Source: Telopea speciosissima
Taxonomy: Eukaryota > Streptophyta > Magnoliopsida > Proteales > Proteaceae
DNA length: 64,000 nucleotides
NCBI RefSeq assembly: GCF_018873765.1
Contig: NC_057919.1
Span: 69,682,984 to 69,746,983, forward strand
Direction: 5' to 3'
Within the stretch, counting starts at the first letter, position 1. Each line of letters starts with the position of its first letter. Both the position numbers and the translations under genes were made by a program. The notes under the pieces are model-generated. The model saw only the letters and a program-made list of their open reading frames with translations, ran no database searches and had not been told where the DNA came from. Positions 46,966 to 58,952 of the stretch are shown one piece after another.

Positions 46966-49900
46966 AAAACTCCAGAATTTCAGCATGCTCTCGATAAAAT
47001 CTCTCTTCAACTCCAGCAGCTGATGCAAGCCAAAGAAGTATCATCTTCAACTTCTAATTCAGCCAACCTTGTTCAAACTTCTGGTGCTATCTCTGGTAAT
47101 GCTTTTAATGCTTCCTCCTCAAAATATTTTATAGTAGATTGAGCTACTGACCATATGAGTAGTGCATTACATTACCTCTCTAATTTTCATACTAATATCG
47201 GTAATTCTCAAATCACTGTTGCCAATGGATCTCAAATTCCGATTATAGGGCAGGGAACAATTAATTTATTATCTAAAATGCAAGTGTTTTGTTTGTCCCT
47301 GCCTTGTCTTCTAACCTTCTTTCAGTTCGCAAAATTATTAAAGAATTGGATTGTGATGTTATTTTTTCTCAGCACAAGGTAATATTTCGGAACCGAACCA
47401 ATGGGAGGACGATTGGTGAAGGAAAATGTCAAAACTGTCTTTATACTCTTGAGCTCCCCGGTGAAGCATTTTACTGCAAAAAGAATTAAGGATGATACAT
47501 CTCAGATTTGGCATTGGAGATTGGGGCACCTATCTAATCGTGTGCTCCATGCATTTAATCCTTCTTTTTCTCTTAATTCTAAGGATTGTGATATTTGTCA
47601 TTTTATAAAACAACATAGGGTTCCTTTTTTAAATAGTACTAGTACATCAACTGAATTATTTGAACTTGTGCATTCTGATGTCTGGGGTAATGCCCCTGTG
47701 GACTCTAGAGATGGTTTTAGATACTTTGTGACTTTTATTGATGAAAAATCCCGCACAACTTGGTTATATTTGCTAACCTCTAAAAGTGAAGTTCTTAGTG
47801 TCTTTCAAGATTTTTGTCACATGATTCATAATCAATTTAATACTTGGATTAAAGTTCTTCGTACCGACAATGGCACTGAATAGACCAACACCCCTTTTGA
47901 GACTTTTCTTAGAAGTCTAGGAATTATTCATCAAACCTCCTGTGTCGGTACTCCTCAACAAAATGGAGTTGCTGAACGCAAAAATTGACACCTCCTAGAA
48001 GTAACCCGATCTCTTCTATTTCATGCCCATTTACCAAAAACCTATTGGTCTGATGCAGTCCTCACCAGCTGCTACCTAATTAATCGGTTACCTAGCAAAG
48101 CCTTACATTTTAACTCTCCTATGGAGATTGTTATGGGATGTCCTATTAAGTCCTCACATCTTCGAGTTTTTGGTTGTGTCTGTTATATCCATTCTCCCTC
48201 AAACAACAAACTTGACCCTAGAGCTCGAAAATGTATTTTTTTAGGATATTCATCAGTTAAAAAGGGATACAAGTGCTATGATCCTACCACTAGAAAGGTT
48301 TATGTCTCTCTTGATATTAGCTTTGATGAATCTCACATGTTCTTTCTAGCAGGGATCAAATTCAGGGGGAGACTAGTCCGATCGAGTATGACTATAGTGG
48401 TTTTCATTTGGAATTTGCTCCTCTTCCGATTATTCCCGACCAAGGTAATAATAATATCGGTAATATAGAGGCGAGTTCCCCCGATGACGATGCTGCTCCC
48501 ACTCCAACCGAAGCTATCATTCCAACCCCTGTTCAAGATCAACCCGTGTAAGTCAGCCTCCTCTAGGTTCAAAGATTATACTTCATTTCATACTACCACG
48601 CTTATCGATTCAGTCATATGTGTGCTATGACAAGATATCACCCAATTGCAAAGCTTTCCTTACGACCGTTGATGCCTTAAATGAACCTACCAACTTCGCT
48701 GAGACAAAAAACTCTCCTATATGGGCGGCTGCCATGAAGGAAGAGCTCACGACTCTTAGTAAAAATCGGACTTGGGATATAGTCTCTATTCCCAATGGGA
48801 AACGACCTGTAGGTTGTAGGTGGATTTACAAAATTAAATACAAGAGCGATGGGTCTATTGAAAGACACAAAGCTCGCCTTGTTGCTAAGGGTTATACCCA
48901 AACATATGGTATAGATTATAAGGAAACTTTTGCCCCAATTGTAAAAATGAACACCGTTAGGGTTTTGATGTCTGTGGCAGTCAATTGTGGCTGGTCCCTA
49001 GGACGTCAAAAACGCTTTCTTGCATGGGGACCTTGAAGAAGAAGTCTACATGGACCTTCCTCCAGGTCACCCCATGGAGAACCATAATGGAGTTGCTTGC
49101 AACTTAAAAAGGCCATATATGGGCTCAAACAATCCCCACGGGCTTGGTATGGGAAGCTAAGTTCGGCTCTCATCACCTTTGGTTTCAAGAGATGTGAGTC
49201 GACTCTTCTTTGTTTGTCAAGAAACAATCAAAAAAATTGTGGTGATCTTAATCTATGTTGATGATCTTGTTATCACTTGGAAATGACATCCATGGCATAG
49301 AAACTCTCAAGTCTCAATTGAAAGAAAAATTTGATATTAAAGATTTAGGTCGTCTTCACTACTTTCTCGGAATTGAGGTAGCTAGCTCTAATAAAGGCTT
49401 GTTCCTTTTGCAAAGGAAATATGTCCTTGACTTGCTAAAAGAAACTGGAAAAATGTGTGCTAAACCGGCAGATACCCCCATGGACTATAGTAGTAAATTT
49501 GTCAATGATACTTCCCCATTACAAGATTGCAATCGCTTTCAGAGATTAGTTGGGCGGCTAATTTACTTAACCATCACTAGACCTGACATTTCCTATGCGG
49601 TGAGCTATGTTAGTCACTTCATGCATGCCCCCACTGAGGGTCATATGGAGCTCGTTAACCGTATCTTGAGATATCTAAAATCTTGCCCAGGCAGGGGCAT
49701 TTGGATGAAAAATAATGGTCACACCAAAGTTGTGGGGTACACTGATGTAGACTGGGCTGATAACCCCACAGATAGACGATCTACTACTGGTTTTTCTACC
49801 TTTGTGGGTGGCAATGTTGTTACTTGGAAAAGTAAAAAACAAAATGTTGTGGCTCGCTCTAGTGTTGAAGCTGAATACAGAGGAATGGCATCAACTACCA

Positions 49901-50163
49901 GTGAATTGGTTTGGCTCCGGTTTTTACTTCGCGAATTGGGCATGAATCAATGTAATACTCCTATGAAATTATTTTGTGACAATCAGGCTGCAACTCATAT
50001 CGCCTCAAACCCTGTGTTCCATGAGAGAACAAAGCATATAGAGGTTGACTGCCATTTTGTTAGAAAAAAAGTGCATGACAAGACCATTGAAACTCCATAT
50101 ATTCGCAGTGAAGATCAAATTGCTGATATGTTTACTAAAGCTCTATCTAAAGGCTTCTTTTAG
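46966..50163 (+). pseudogene. Copia pol remnants (protease, integrase, RT, RNase H)
   Basis: The protease site (47134-47158) reads FIVD, stop, ATDHM: the catalytic region has lost a codon and gained TGA. Integrase (about 47480-48130) keeps HSDVWG and the second Asp (RTDNGTE), but is followed by TAG at 47881 and a TGA after ERKN. RT (48630-49400) keeps KARLVAKGYTQTYG and YVDD (49253-49264), with a frameshift near 49010 that spoils the block before it. RT end and RNase H form one long frame (49255-50163), ending VDCHFVRKK and DQIADMFTKAL. The lesions make it unable to supply its own enzymes. Confidence 0.9.
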
Positions 50164-50204
50164 AAATTACTGGCCAAGTTGAGCTCCGTTGATATCTTCG
50201 CCCC

Positions 50205-50218
50205 AACTTGAGGGGGAG
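50205..50218 (+). other. Polypurine tract
   Basis: AACTTGAGGGGGAG abuts the TGTTGG of the 3' LTR. The core TGAGGGGGAG is identical to the tract of the non-autonomous element at 16631. Confidence 0.9.
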
Positions 50219-50515
50219 TGTTGGCGTGTATTGGGAAGCTGCATACACCAGCTTGGCTTCTTGGGAAGTTCATCAGTCCAGCTTGTGTGAGTTAAGTCCC
50301 AACGGTCATATTTGTATCCGTTTCCTCTTCTTCCCTCTTTTGTTTTTCTTCTCATATATATTGTATCTTTGTTCCAAAAAGTAATAAGAGAAATAAGGAG
50401 AACTGTTTCACCGTGGATGTAGTGCTTCTACAGAAGCATGAACCATGTTATATCTATGACTCTTCATCTCTCTTTCTATATTTCTTCTTGAGTAATTCTT
50501 ATTGAACAGCAAACA
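50219..50515 (+). repeat. 3' LTR of the full-length copia element
   Basis: It begins TGTTGGCGTG and ends CAGCAAACA, and is followed by the target duplication CATTT. It has the same length as the 5' LTR. Confidence 0.95.
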
Positions 50516-50974
50516 CATTTGATGATCTAACAGTCTGGTGAACAATTGTGTGTATGCCGGACAATCCATGGACAAATTTGGTAATGAACAGTAGAACCAT
50601 GGCTGGGTTGTTTAGGCTCAAAAGAATGATTTCAACAGTGAGTTGAAACAATCACCATCTGATGGCCTGTGGAAACGCTGCCGTTATGATCTGTTTTAGT
50701 ATTAACACCCCCCACCCCAAAAAAAAAGTGTGATGCAAGTTAATGAAAAGCTGAAGTGATACATTTACATATAAATCTCAGACAAGCTGTTTTAATGCAT
50801 ATTCACAAGTTTAGACAATTTAGACTCACAATTTTTTCTCCCACAAGTTGAGACAATTCAGACTAATGCAGAGTAAGAACTTGGATACAAGTATACTACA
50901 TTGTTAATTCCATTTGGTGAATACTCTTAAGAATAGAATGTATATGCACAGATTTATTCACTCATCTGGAGAGC

Positions 50975-53900
50975 TTAATGCTTGATCTTGGGCCTTTTCA
51001 CAATCATCACAGAACAGTGAGCATGGTGAGCACAGTAGTCACTTACACTGCCCAAAACAGCCCTGCAAGGCACCAAGCAATGTATCTGTTAATGTGTATG
51101 CAGTATATAGATAAACTAAAGGAGGGTTACTTGTGCTAGGAAGGAATGGCTAGTGAGGTTGTCCACCACGTATGAGTTGTATGTGGCCTGGACATGCATA
51201 ATTGAGATAGACAACTCACTGGCTTTGAGCTACGGGATCACAATGGAGGGAAAATGTACTACCCATGGGATGATTAACCATCAACTGTTTCTCTAAGGAA
51301 ATGGCAAACAGTCACAAGTGGTGGTTGGTGAAAGAAAATATTTATGCGATAATCTGCGGATGTAGATTAAAGTGGAGTGATAGAACACTGCATATGTACC
51401 ATATGGGTGCACAAGGTACAACTCTGTTTAAGAGTTGCAAAAGAATTATGGCAAGAAGGCATCAAAAGAGTTCTAATTGAGGAACAGTACTCTGTGACAA
51501 CTTGCTTTATATAAAACCCTAGCATCAAAGTCCCAACCAGCAAAGTTCAGGATCACATTTTCAAGATTTTCACCAACAACAAACATTAACCAGTGGGTAA
51601 TTCCTTTGAGTCAACATGATCTACAGATCAATTCATGGGGAAAAAGAAGAATTTCACATTAACCCAGATAATGAATAAATTTGAATAATATGATTGCTTA
51701 GACGCAGATGAAGTATATATAGTTATATACCCAGATGACATCTTCTACTCTTCTGTATGCTACACCCTTCTCCCCTCTTTTAATTGCCCTTGTGTTAGAA
51801 AATCCATGAAACATATTTACCCTAATCCTTCTACGACGAATCCCAAAATAACCAGCTGCTTAAGTCCAAAGTCTTAGTCTTCCCCTTTATTTTGAAAAGG
51901 CCTTTTACTGTTTATTTCTCCATGTGAAAATGTTCAACACAAAAAAGCCAGCAAGGCTGAGCCACTGTTCGCTGACAGGAAACGCTGCCTTACAATCAAT
52001 AGAAACATTCTGTACTATTCCCTTATTATCTTCTCCTTCCCCCATTCCAACAGGTCTAGGAGTTGACGGCCACATTGCCAGATGTGAGCTTTAATTTCTA
52101 GATTTTGTTAGTCACTTCAACCATTCTTATCAGGATTTTTACTCCTCAAATTGCAATATAAGCACCATAGATGGTTTACATTTGGCTCCAAAATCTCCAT
52201 GCATTTCCTCTGCACAAATGCTTGCTAGGCATCTTTGTCGGTGGAAACTCTAATAATTCTTGTTTGATCTGGTATGGTTACCTTTAGAATGGAACACAAT
52301 GTTTGCTGCTCAGAGGTTTCATTCAGTCCTACCAGTGCATATAAGTTGTTATTTGCTATTGCATACATTATGATTCGTCCAAAGTATGTGAAATTTTATA
52401 TTTGAACGAGGAAAATTTGACCCATATACTAAATATACCAGGAATAATCATAAAGAGAACACTCGTAGTTCAGGTTTAAACAATATGTTGTTAATGATGG
52501 ATTCAGCAGTAGCCATGAATATCAACCAAGCAGGAAAAAAAAAACTTTCTGACAGTTGGAAATAAAGTACTATATATAAAATGAAGGAAAAATACAGAGA
52601 GAGAAAACTGATTGGCTGTAGGAGATGATTGAGGCATGACAAGTAAATGGGCTACAAGTCAGTTTCACTCCCTATAGTATGTCTATCTCCAGAGCAAAAA
52701 AAGTTGTTGAGCACCTGATTTCCAGATTCAAATACCAGCACCTTTGATGTATGTACTCACAACTCCAATTGGGTAGGTAAAATCTGTTTTGATCCAGCTT
52801 AAAACCACACACCCACCCACCCAAAGATGCTAGAAGGAGAGAAAACATGGCAGAGAAAGGAGTAGATAAAGGGAGAGATCTGAGTAGTTCTCCAAGAAAC
52901 AGTCTTCCAGAATGTCAACTAAACCTTAACAAAGCCCACAACTAGATTTGAACAAATGAAAGATATAAAAAGGTAGATTTCTCTCCTCCCCCCCTTTTTT
53001 TTTCTTCTCAAAACAGAGTAAAACACTTCATTGGGTTTAGGGGGTCTTAACCCTGTATATTTTTGAATTTCTTTTGGAACTTCACATACTTTGAAGAAAG
53101 TAAACTGGAACTGAGACTTGAGGAACCACAAGAAACAATTATATATTGCAAAAGAATGATATTTGATGGGTTCAATTTGTTTGTCAGTTGGTGGGTGGAA
53201 CTTGAGTCGAATGATGAACCATTCTTTGATTAGTCAGTGTAGATATATCAGTTAGTTCACCTTTTGTCCGACAAATCTATTACATACTTAGATATAATCA
53301 AATAATTATAACAGAATTTGAATGAATAAATTATTCCGTAAATCTACAACTTTTTACCATTACCAGCTATTAATTAATGCAATAAAGGGTCAAATCTTCA
53401 CCTTTTTATAGCTCCATAACCATGACTGCCCACCACCAATATGGATGCGTGGTGTTTCTCCACGGCCTCACAGAGGACATTCCTAGCATCTCCTTCCACC
53501 ACTTCCACTACCACATCATGCACCTGCACATTTTTCAAAATGTTAACCTAAGCTGACTGCAACAAATTATTAGTTTGTTTCTGCAATTCCCAGATCAAGC
53601 GTGTGAAATCACATAAGAAGCAATCTGACTGATTTAGAAATCTAAAAACTACACAATAAATTCTGAAATCTTCCGGATAGAAAGGAAGAGAGAGAGAGAA
53701 AGAGTAATTCCCAATTATCGAAATATAATTTCTCCTAATTCTTCTTCCTTTTCTTTCATGGACAGGAGTAGGACCATCATTATCAAATTGATTCTCACCA
53801 ATTTATTTCTGCAGGTCTCCCTCGCCTTCTCTACAACTTCAGCTGCTATCGTCTTGAAATTTGTCTCCACGAAGGGCAAAACTTCGGCAGCTCCTGCGAA

Positions 53901-54253
53901 AATTCAAAAGCAATTAGGGGGAAACCTCGTTCCTCACGAAAAAACAGGAACTTAAGGTAAATTCTCCAGTTAAGGAAGAAGAAAATTCCTGAAACTAATT
54001 ACAACTTCCAAGAAGAAAGGATTAGTTCGTCTTCTAATCGCATCTTAGAGATGATTACGTTACCACCAAGTCCAGGAAATCCGACAACGGAAGGAGGAGA
54101 GAAAATTGCGCGAACGACAACAAGCTTAAAAGGAGGATTGGAAGCAAAGGGGACGAAGAAGTGATCGAGAGCCCAGTGGAGAGCGTAGAAGCTATGCTCG
54201 CTATCGTCGATTCCCACCACAATTACAGATTTCTCTGTCGCCTTCGTCGCCAT
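50975..54253 (-). CDS. Universal stress protein (USP) family, ATP-binding type, 4 exons
   Basis: Exons in transcript order: 54253-54064, 53893-53799, 53523-53402, 51062-50975. All introns are GT-AG, and the join gives 164 codons plus TAA. The N-terminus has the strand-loop VIVVGIDDSEHSFYAL with the nucleotide-contacting Asp. The C-terminal half has VVGSHGYGAIKR joining to AVLGSVSDYC across the last intron. This completes the G-x2-G-x9-G-S ATP-binding motif, which places it in the MJ0577-like USP group. These small cytosolic proteins respond to stress such as hypoxia, drought and heat; substrate and partner are unknown here. ATG at 54253 is the first in the frame after a long leader. The third intron (2.3 kb) and the last exon are duplicated at 61170-64000. 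Confidence 0.95.
51063..53401 (-). other. Intron 3 of the USP gene
   Basis: The 2.3-kb intron has no transposon I can recognise. Bases 51063 to about 52450 are colinear with 62599-64000 in the second USP copy, with scattered substitutions and small indels. No frame inside looks coding. Confidence 0.75.
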
Positions 54254-54751
54254 TATTGAAGCACTACTTGTCTCTGCTCTATCCTTACGTTCCCTCTGAG
54301 AGACTTTGAGAGTTCTGTTCTGTTGCGAAACTGAAACAGAACAGAAAAGAGAAAGAGGAAAGAATTTAAGGAACGAAGCGAAGAGAAGAGAATCTGATCG
54401 ATCGTGTGACGAACTGGTGAGAGCAACTCGAATACGACCATTGTTGAAGACATGAAACACACCGTTGGTGTGTTTTTTTTTTCTTCCAAAATTCAAATAT
54501 GTGAGATTACTAATTTACACCCTTCTAATCGAGCAGTTTCCATTTTTCTTCCTCTCTGTTCTTTACTACTTTTATGTCTTTTACTCTGGAGGTATTATAC
54601 GTCATCTTCTGTATTTGGATGGATGAGGTGTATAATGATGTACATAGTGTGAGATAGAAGCTGCACGGAAGTTGAACTCATGATCCATGCGAGATTAGGA
54701 AAGCTGAACGGGTAATAGGGGACATAGTGACATACGAGATTACGTGTCAAC
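54254..54751 (-). promoter_or_regulatory. 5' UTR and promoter side of the USP gene
   Basis: A purine-rich leader (GAGACTTTGAGAG-like on the plus strand) precedes the ATG on the minus strand. No clear TATA box was placed. A hAT-type MITE sits at 54752-54980, about 500 bp upstream of the start codon. Confidence 0.45.
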
Positions 54752-54980
54752 CATGGTTTCAGGAATCGGTATCGGATCGGTCGATTCGTATTGGTATCGA
54801 TGGAGATCGATATCGATACCTGGTCCATTATGTGTTGATGGATTGGACATGGACAAGGGTAAAAGTGTAAAAAAAAAATATAGGTAAACCTGATTGATCC
54901 AGACCGATACAATCTGATCCGGAGTAGTATCAGATCAGAATCAATAGAGACCAATATCAATACCAATTACTAAAACCCTG
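54752..54980. mobile_element. hAT-type MITE, 229 bp, upstream of USP
   Basis: Ends are CATGGTTTCAGGAATCGGTA and, inverted, CAGGGTTTTAGTAATTGGTA. Flanking 8-mers GTGTCAAC (54744-54751) and TTGTCAAT (54981-54988) share six bases. The interior is made of GGTATCGATxGAGATCGATATCG-like motifs. No coding capacity. Confidence 0.75.
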
Positions 54981-54988
54981 TTGTCAAT

Positions 54989-55860
54989 TCTAAAGTCTAA
55001 ATCTTACCCCAAAAAAAAAATCTAAAATCTAAATCTTTGTTTTTTTTTTGGGTCTAATTTTGTGGTTAATACTGGTGATGGAGTCACCAATTCATGGTTT
55101 TAAAAAGAGGCAATTTCTTACATCTATGAGAAAAAAGAAACATAATTATAAAGCAAGTAAGCCTACAAGACAAAGTAAATGTAAAACAAAGTCAAATTTA
55201 CCATAGATATTTGATTGGAGGTATCAAACAGTGGAACAGTTCTAGTGGGTAAATTTGTCTTAATTTTCTTCATCACAGTTGAGAAAAAAAAACATTCGAT
55301 GTAGCCCAATATGACCAATCCATAACGCATCAATGGCATTAAAAAAAAAAAACAAACTATGGTTCAGATCCCTCAAGGCATTCTTTACCAAGGTGGCCAC
55401 ATAGACAAAAATTTGCAGATCTTTATCCCCTCAATTTGCCTGCTTTTCAATTTTCTCAATTTCATCTAATAGGTGCGGAAATGACCACCTTACCCCCTAT
55501 CCGAATACACTGCCCCGGGTGGAGTCCACCTCCCTCTATTAAACAAGCAAATTGAGGTGATATTTTTCCAAAATTTGCAAGAAAACCATCAGATTCCATT
55601 AATAAGAAATGTTATTTTGTAATTTTATATGCTATCGTGTGGAATGAAATCTTCTATGTCAAACCAATGAATGCACGAAAGGGGATTCAATGTCATGGAG
55701 AAGAAAGAGTGCAAGAAGGTGTTTTTTTTTTTTTTTTTTTTTCTTTAATGAAACTTCAAACTCATCTTTTAATCACTTGTCATGTTCAATATGAGCAAAA
55801 AATAGATCATTGAATTGGGCAAGCAAAGCGATTCTCTATCATATGGATCCACCTATGCCT
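54989..55860. other. Intergenic region with a small inverted-repeat element
   Basis: No gene. Inverted arms near 55408-55450 (CCCTCAATTTGCCTGCTTTT) and 55530-55580 (AAACAAGCAAATTGAGGTGATA) indicate a MITE-like element of about 170 bp. Poly-A and poly-T runs lie near 55010, 55340 and 55721-55742. Confidence 0.5.
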
Positions 55861-55865
55861 GTGAT

Positions 55866-55975
55866 GAAAGTATAACATCATCACGAATTAGGATTGTCTC
55901 CAGCGAGGCGTGCGCCCAAGGTGTTGCTAGGGGGCATCCAGCGGTTGAACTGTGTCGCACACATCTCGGTGCACA
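55866..55975. repeat. Left arm of an inverted-repeat element broken by the solo LTR
   Basis: The sequence GCGCCCAAGGTGTTGCTAG...GAACTGTGTCGCACACATC is found inverted at 58953-59040 (GGATGTGTGCGGCACAGTC...GGCAGCACCTTGGGTGTGC). The two arms belonged to one TIR element before the LTR entered near its centre. Confidence 0.65.
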
Positions 55976-56434
55976 CCTAATGTTATACCCGCACCCCGGA
56001 TCATAATTAATTTTTGTTTTTCCCCGTGACGTGTGGTTATCACGCCACGATATCTTTGGTGAGCTGTTCTCACTTGGTGGTCAAACCCAGCTACAAAATT
56101 ATTGACCACAGTGCGGGTTTACCGTGGAGGAAACTATTCGGGTCATGGGGGACAAACCATGACAAGGAAATAGTAAGTTCTAGCCCTTAAGTTTATTTAT
56201 TTACCCTTTCCCTCGATGCCCTCGAAGTGCGGGTCAAGATTTGGACCGCCCGGGCTATTTTAGTTGAGTTGGGAATATTCTATTTGTGGGTCCCACTTGC
56301 CCTGGGGAAACGCGTGAAGAGCAATTATACCCATATCATGTGGGCTCATCTTTTAATTAGGTTCTTTCCTAATTATAACTAGTGGGCAGGCCCATTAGCT
56401 TAAGAGGCCCATTGGGCTTAAGTGACAATTTAAC

Positions 56435-56655
56435 CTGAGGGTCCATCTAACTCTATTTGACCCAAAGATGGGTTAACCCATTCCTTTACCCTAAATAAGA
56501 CCATGGGTCAACCCATTAAGCCCTCTTGACCCATTTAACTTAAACTATCCATTTGGCCTAATGACCCATTTATCTTGGATCCACCCATTTAACTCTTGAC
56601 CCATTTAACTTAAAGTACCCATTTAGCTATTTGACCCATTTAACTTAGAGGACCC
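56435..56655. repeat. Short repeats of the GACCCATTTAACTTA type
   Basis: The phrase GACCCATTTAACTTA, or close variants, recurs about eight times at irregular spacing inside the solo LTR. Confidence 0.75.
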
Positions 56656-57279
56656 AAGGTCCATTTTCTTTAAATAAGACAAAGGGGGGGGAGAAGCTTT
56701 CTTTCTCTTTATTCTCCCATCTAACCTAAATCGTGGAGGAGAGAAAGAGGAGAGAAAGGAGAAAGAAGAAAGAAGAAAGAAGGAAAAGAAGAAAGAAGGA
56801 AGGAGAAAAGGAGAAGGAGGAATGGAAAAGCTTGGTTGAAGGCTTGGAACCTCACCTTGTGGAGTCCTCTACGTGGAGCTTTTCTACATTGGGGAGGTAA
56901 GCCATTGAAACCCACATCTCTTCATCTATTTTGAGTTTTGAGGTTTGGGAAATGGGAGAAATTCGACCTAGGGTTCTCTTGGAACCGAAGGAATCGATGG
57001 AACCTCTAAACCTACACTATAGTGGAGTTATTTCACTCCATTACAACCTCTAAGCCTAGGCAATCTCTTTCCATTTGAGAAATTTAAAGTTTCTACCCTA
57101 TTATGTTATAAATTAGATTATCTTTGTTTTTCCTCTTAAATCCATGGGATTACATGGACCTAATGAGGTCTTAGAACCCTAATGGACCTAGGAGGAAGCT
57201 TTCTTGAAGCCTCCCTACCTTTAAACCCCTTGAAAAATGAATCCCTAGCAAGAAACCCTTCAATTTTCGATTACGCGGT

Positions 57280-57660
57280 ATGTGGTTTTACATGTGGTTT
57301 CGCACGAGAAACTACACCGCAACCACCCTTGGCAGAGACCTTCCTAAGCCCCTGGTTAGCTAGGATTTACATGTGGTTTCGGACACGAGAAACCACACAC
57401 TGCAACCACCCTTGCGAGACCTTCCTAAGCCCCTAGTTAGCTAGGATTTATATGTGGTTTCGCACTGCAGGAAACCACCCGAAATTACCTTCCCGAGAAG
57501 GCCCCTGTGAAGCTCGGATTTACACTCGGTTTCGTTTTACGAGACCACATCTGCAACCGACCTTGACTAAAGCGTCCGAACCCCTGGTTTCCTAGGATTT
57601 ACATGTGGTTGCAGAATTTGGGCATGAAACCACTCCTGCAACCACTTTGTTTCGAAACCT
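57280..57660. repeat. Tandem repeat of about 79 bp, five imperfect copies
   Basis: TTTACATGTGGTTTCG-like starts occur at about 57287, 57366, 57447, 57519 and 57597. Most copies contain GAAACCAC, GCAACCACCCTT and AAGCCCCTGGTTAGCTAGG. The array lies within the solo LTR. A frame crossing it is an artefact of the repeat. Confidence 0.88.
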
Positions 57661-58952
57661 TATACTTAAGTGATTATGGGAGACCTTTTGGGGATCCTTT
57701 CCCTTCGCTCGTTTAACCTTATTTCACTATTTGTTTAGGTTAATATATTCATCTTGTGGCTTATTGCTTGATCGAGGCACAACCGATAATCTTGGTGCTT
57801 GCGTATACGTTATGAGTGGGTTTGGTTGGTTGGGCTTGTTATTATTATTGCATTATATATTATGTAATCATTATAATTAATAAGCATGTTTGCATATTGC
57901 ATACTTTTATATATAATTGTTATCATGTTGATTGGTAATGTTGTACCTTGATGGGTCTCGGTGCGGTGGGTACCGGTTGGAACCCGAACACTATATACAT
58001 TTATGAAGAAATTATGTTGAATGTCATGTTGAATTGTATGCGCCGCCGTCTTGTGTCGGGCACTAAACCGGATGAAAAGTTGATGCGCCCGGATTACCTC
58101 TCTACGGACGATAGGACTTGCATGTAGCGTGGCTAGGATTTTACACCCTTATGCTACGACCCTTACCAACGGGGTTTAGGTGTTGGGTAATCATACACGG
58201 ATTACGTGGAGGTGGGAGAGGCCGATCATGGTAGTATTGGTTATCGGTCGCCCGAGTGGTCTTGGAGGCTTCGATCGGCGTAGGTCCCACGTGACAATTG
58301 AGGTTTCATTGTGGCGATAAGTTAAGTGACCCACAGTGTCTCAGAGTTGTCACGATAGCATATACCTCGACTTAGTTGTGATGTTAGGTGGAAAATTTAC
58401 TTAACATATGCATGCATCATTGGACTATGTGAATTGTGTGTTTGTGCATCCCCATCCCCTCGCTGGCTCGGTGGAGCTAACCCCTCGTGTACACAATTTT
58501 TAGATTATGATGCGGTACGGAGGGCGGAAGTCGTGTTAGAGGAACATGGCAACGGGTGTCCTTGTGACGATTGCGCCTACGGGCCGTGGGAATTCTAGGG
58601 ACTTATTCCCCTTTTGTTTATTTTAGAGCGTAGGCCCATGTAAAAACATTTTGTTATACCCTTGTTAATCATTATTAGATGGTAATGAAAAATGGATTAA
58701 CTACGGTATTTATCATCTAGGCTTTGATCATCTTGTAACTATTGATTTTATACGCTTCCGCAAAACTACGATCATTTGGAATGTAATATTTCCCTTTCCG
58801 CACTCTGATATTATATTGTTTTAATATTAGTTATGATCGTGCGTTGGGACACCGTGTCGATGATCTGGCGGCTTGGTAGGATGACAAGCGTTGTCCTAGT
58901 CACCCCTTATAATGTATTTTATCCCTTGTTGGGATGGGGGCGTGACACCTAA

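Larger units (their letters stand above)
45642..50515 (+). mobile_element. Ty1/copia retrotransposon, full length with both LTRs, coding region broken
   Basis: The element has 297-bp LTRs, a primer site (45939-45950), a PPT and a perfect 5-bp target duplication CATTT (45637-45641, 50516-50520). The LTRs differ at about ten positions by eye, roughly 3%. Coding order is gag, protease, integrase, RT, RNase H, as in Ty1/copia. It lies in the 3' flank of the USP gene, about 460 bp past that gene's stop on the opposite strand. The paralogous site near 61222 is empty. Confidence 0.97.
55981..58947 (+). mobile_element. Solo LTR candidate, 2.97 kb, Gypsy-like
   Basis: It begins TGTTATACCCGCACCCC and ends GGGGGCGTGACA, with a perfect 5-bp target duplication CCTAA at 55976-55980 and 58948-58952. 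I see no primer site, polypurine tract, gag or pol inside, and no second LTR copy. A single long LTR left by recombination therefore fits best; LTRs of this size occur in large plant Gypsy elements. Strand is assigned by the TG...CA ends only. It contains two internal tandem-repeat zones. Confidence 0.75.

Noticed and set aside
57182..57436. 84-codon frame in the solo LTR
   Set aside because: It runs through the 79-bp tandem array and merely repeats it.
57280..57660. CRISPR-like spaced repeats
   Set aside because: The units are contiguous diverged tandem repeats in a plant LTR, without constant repeats or unique spacers.
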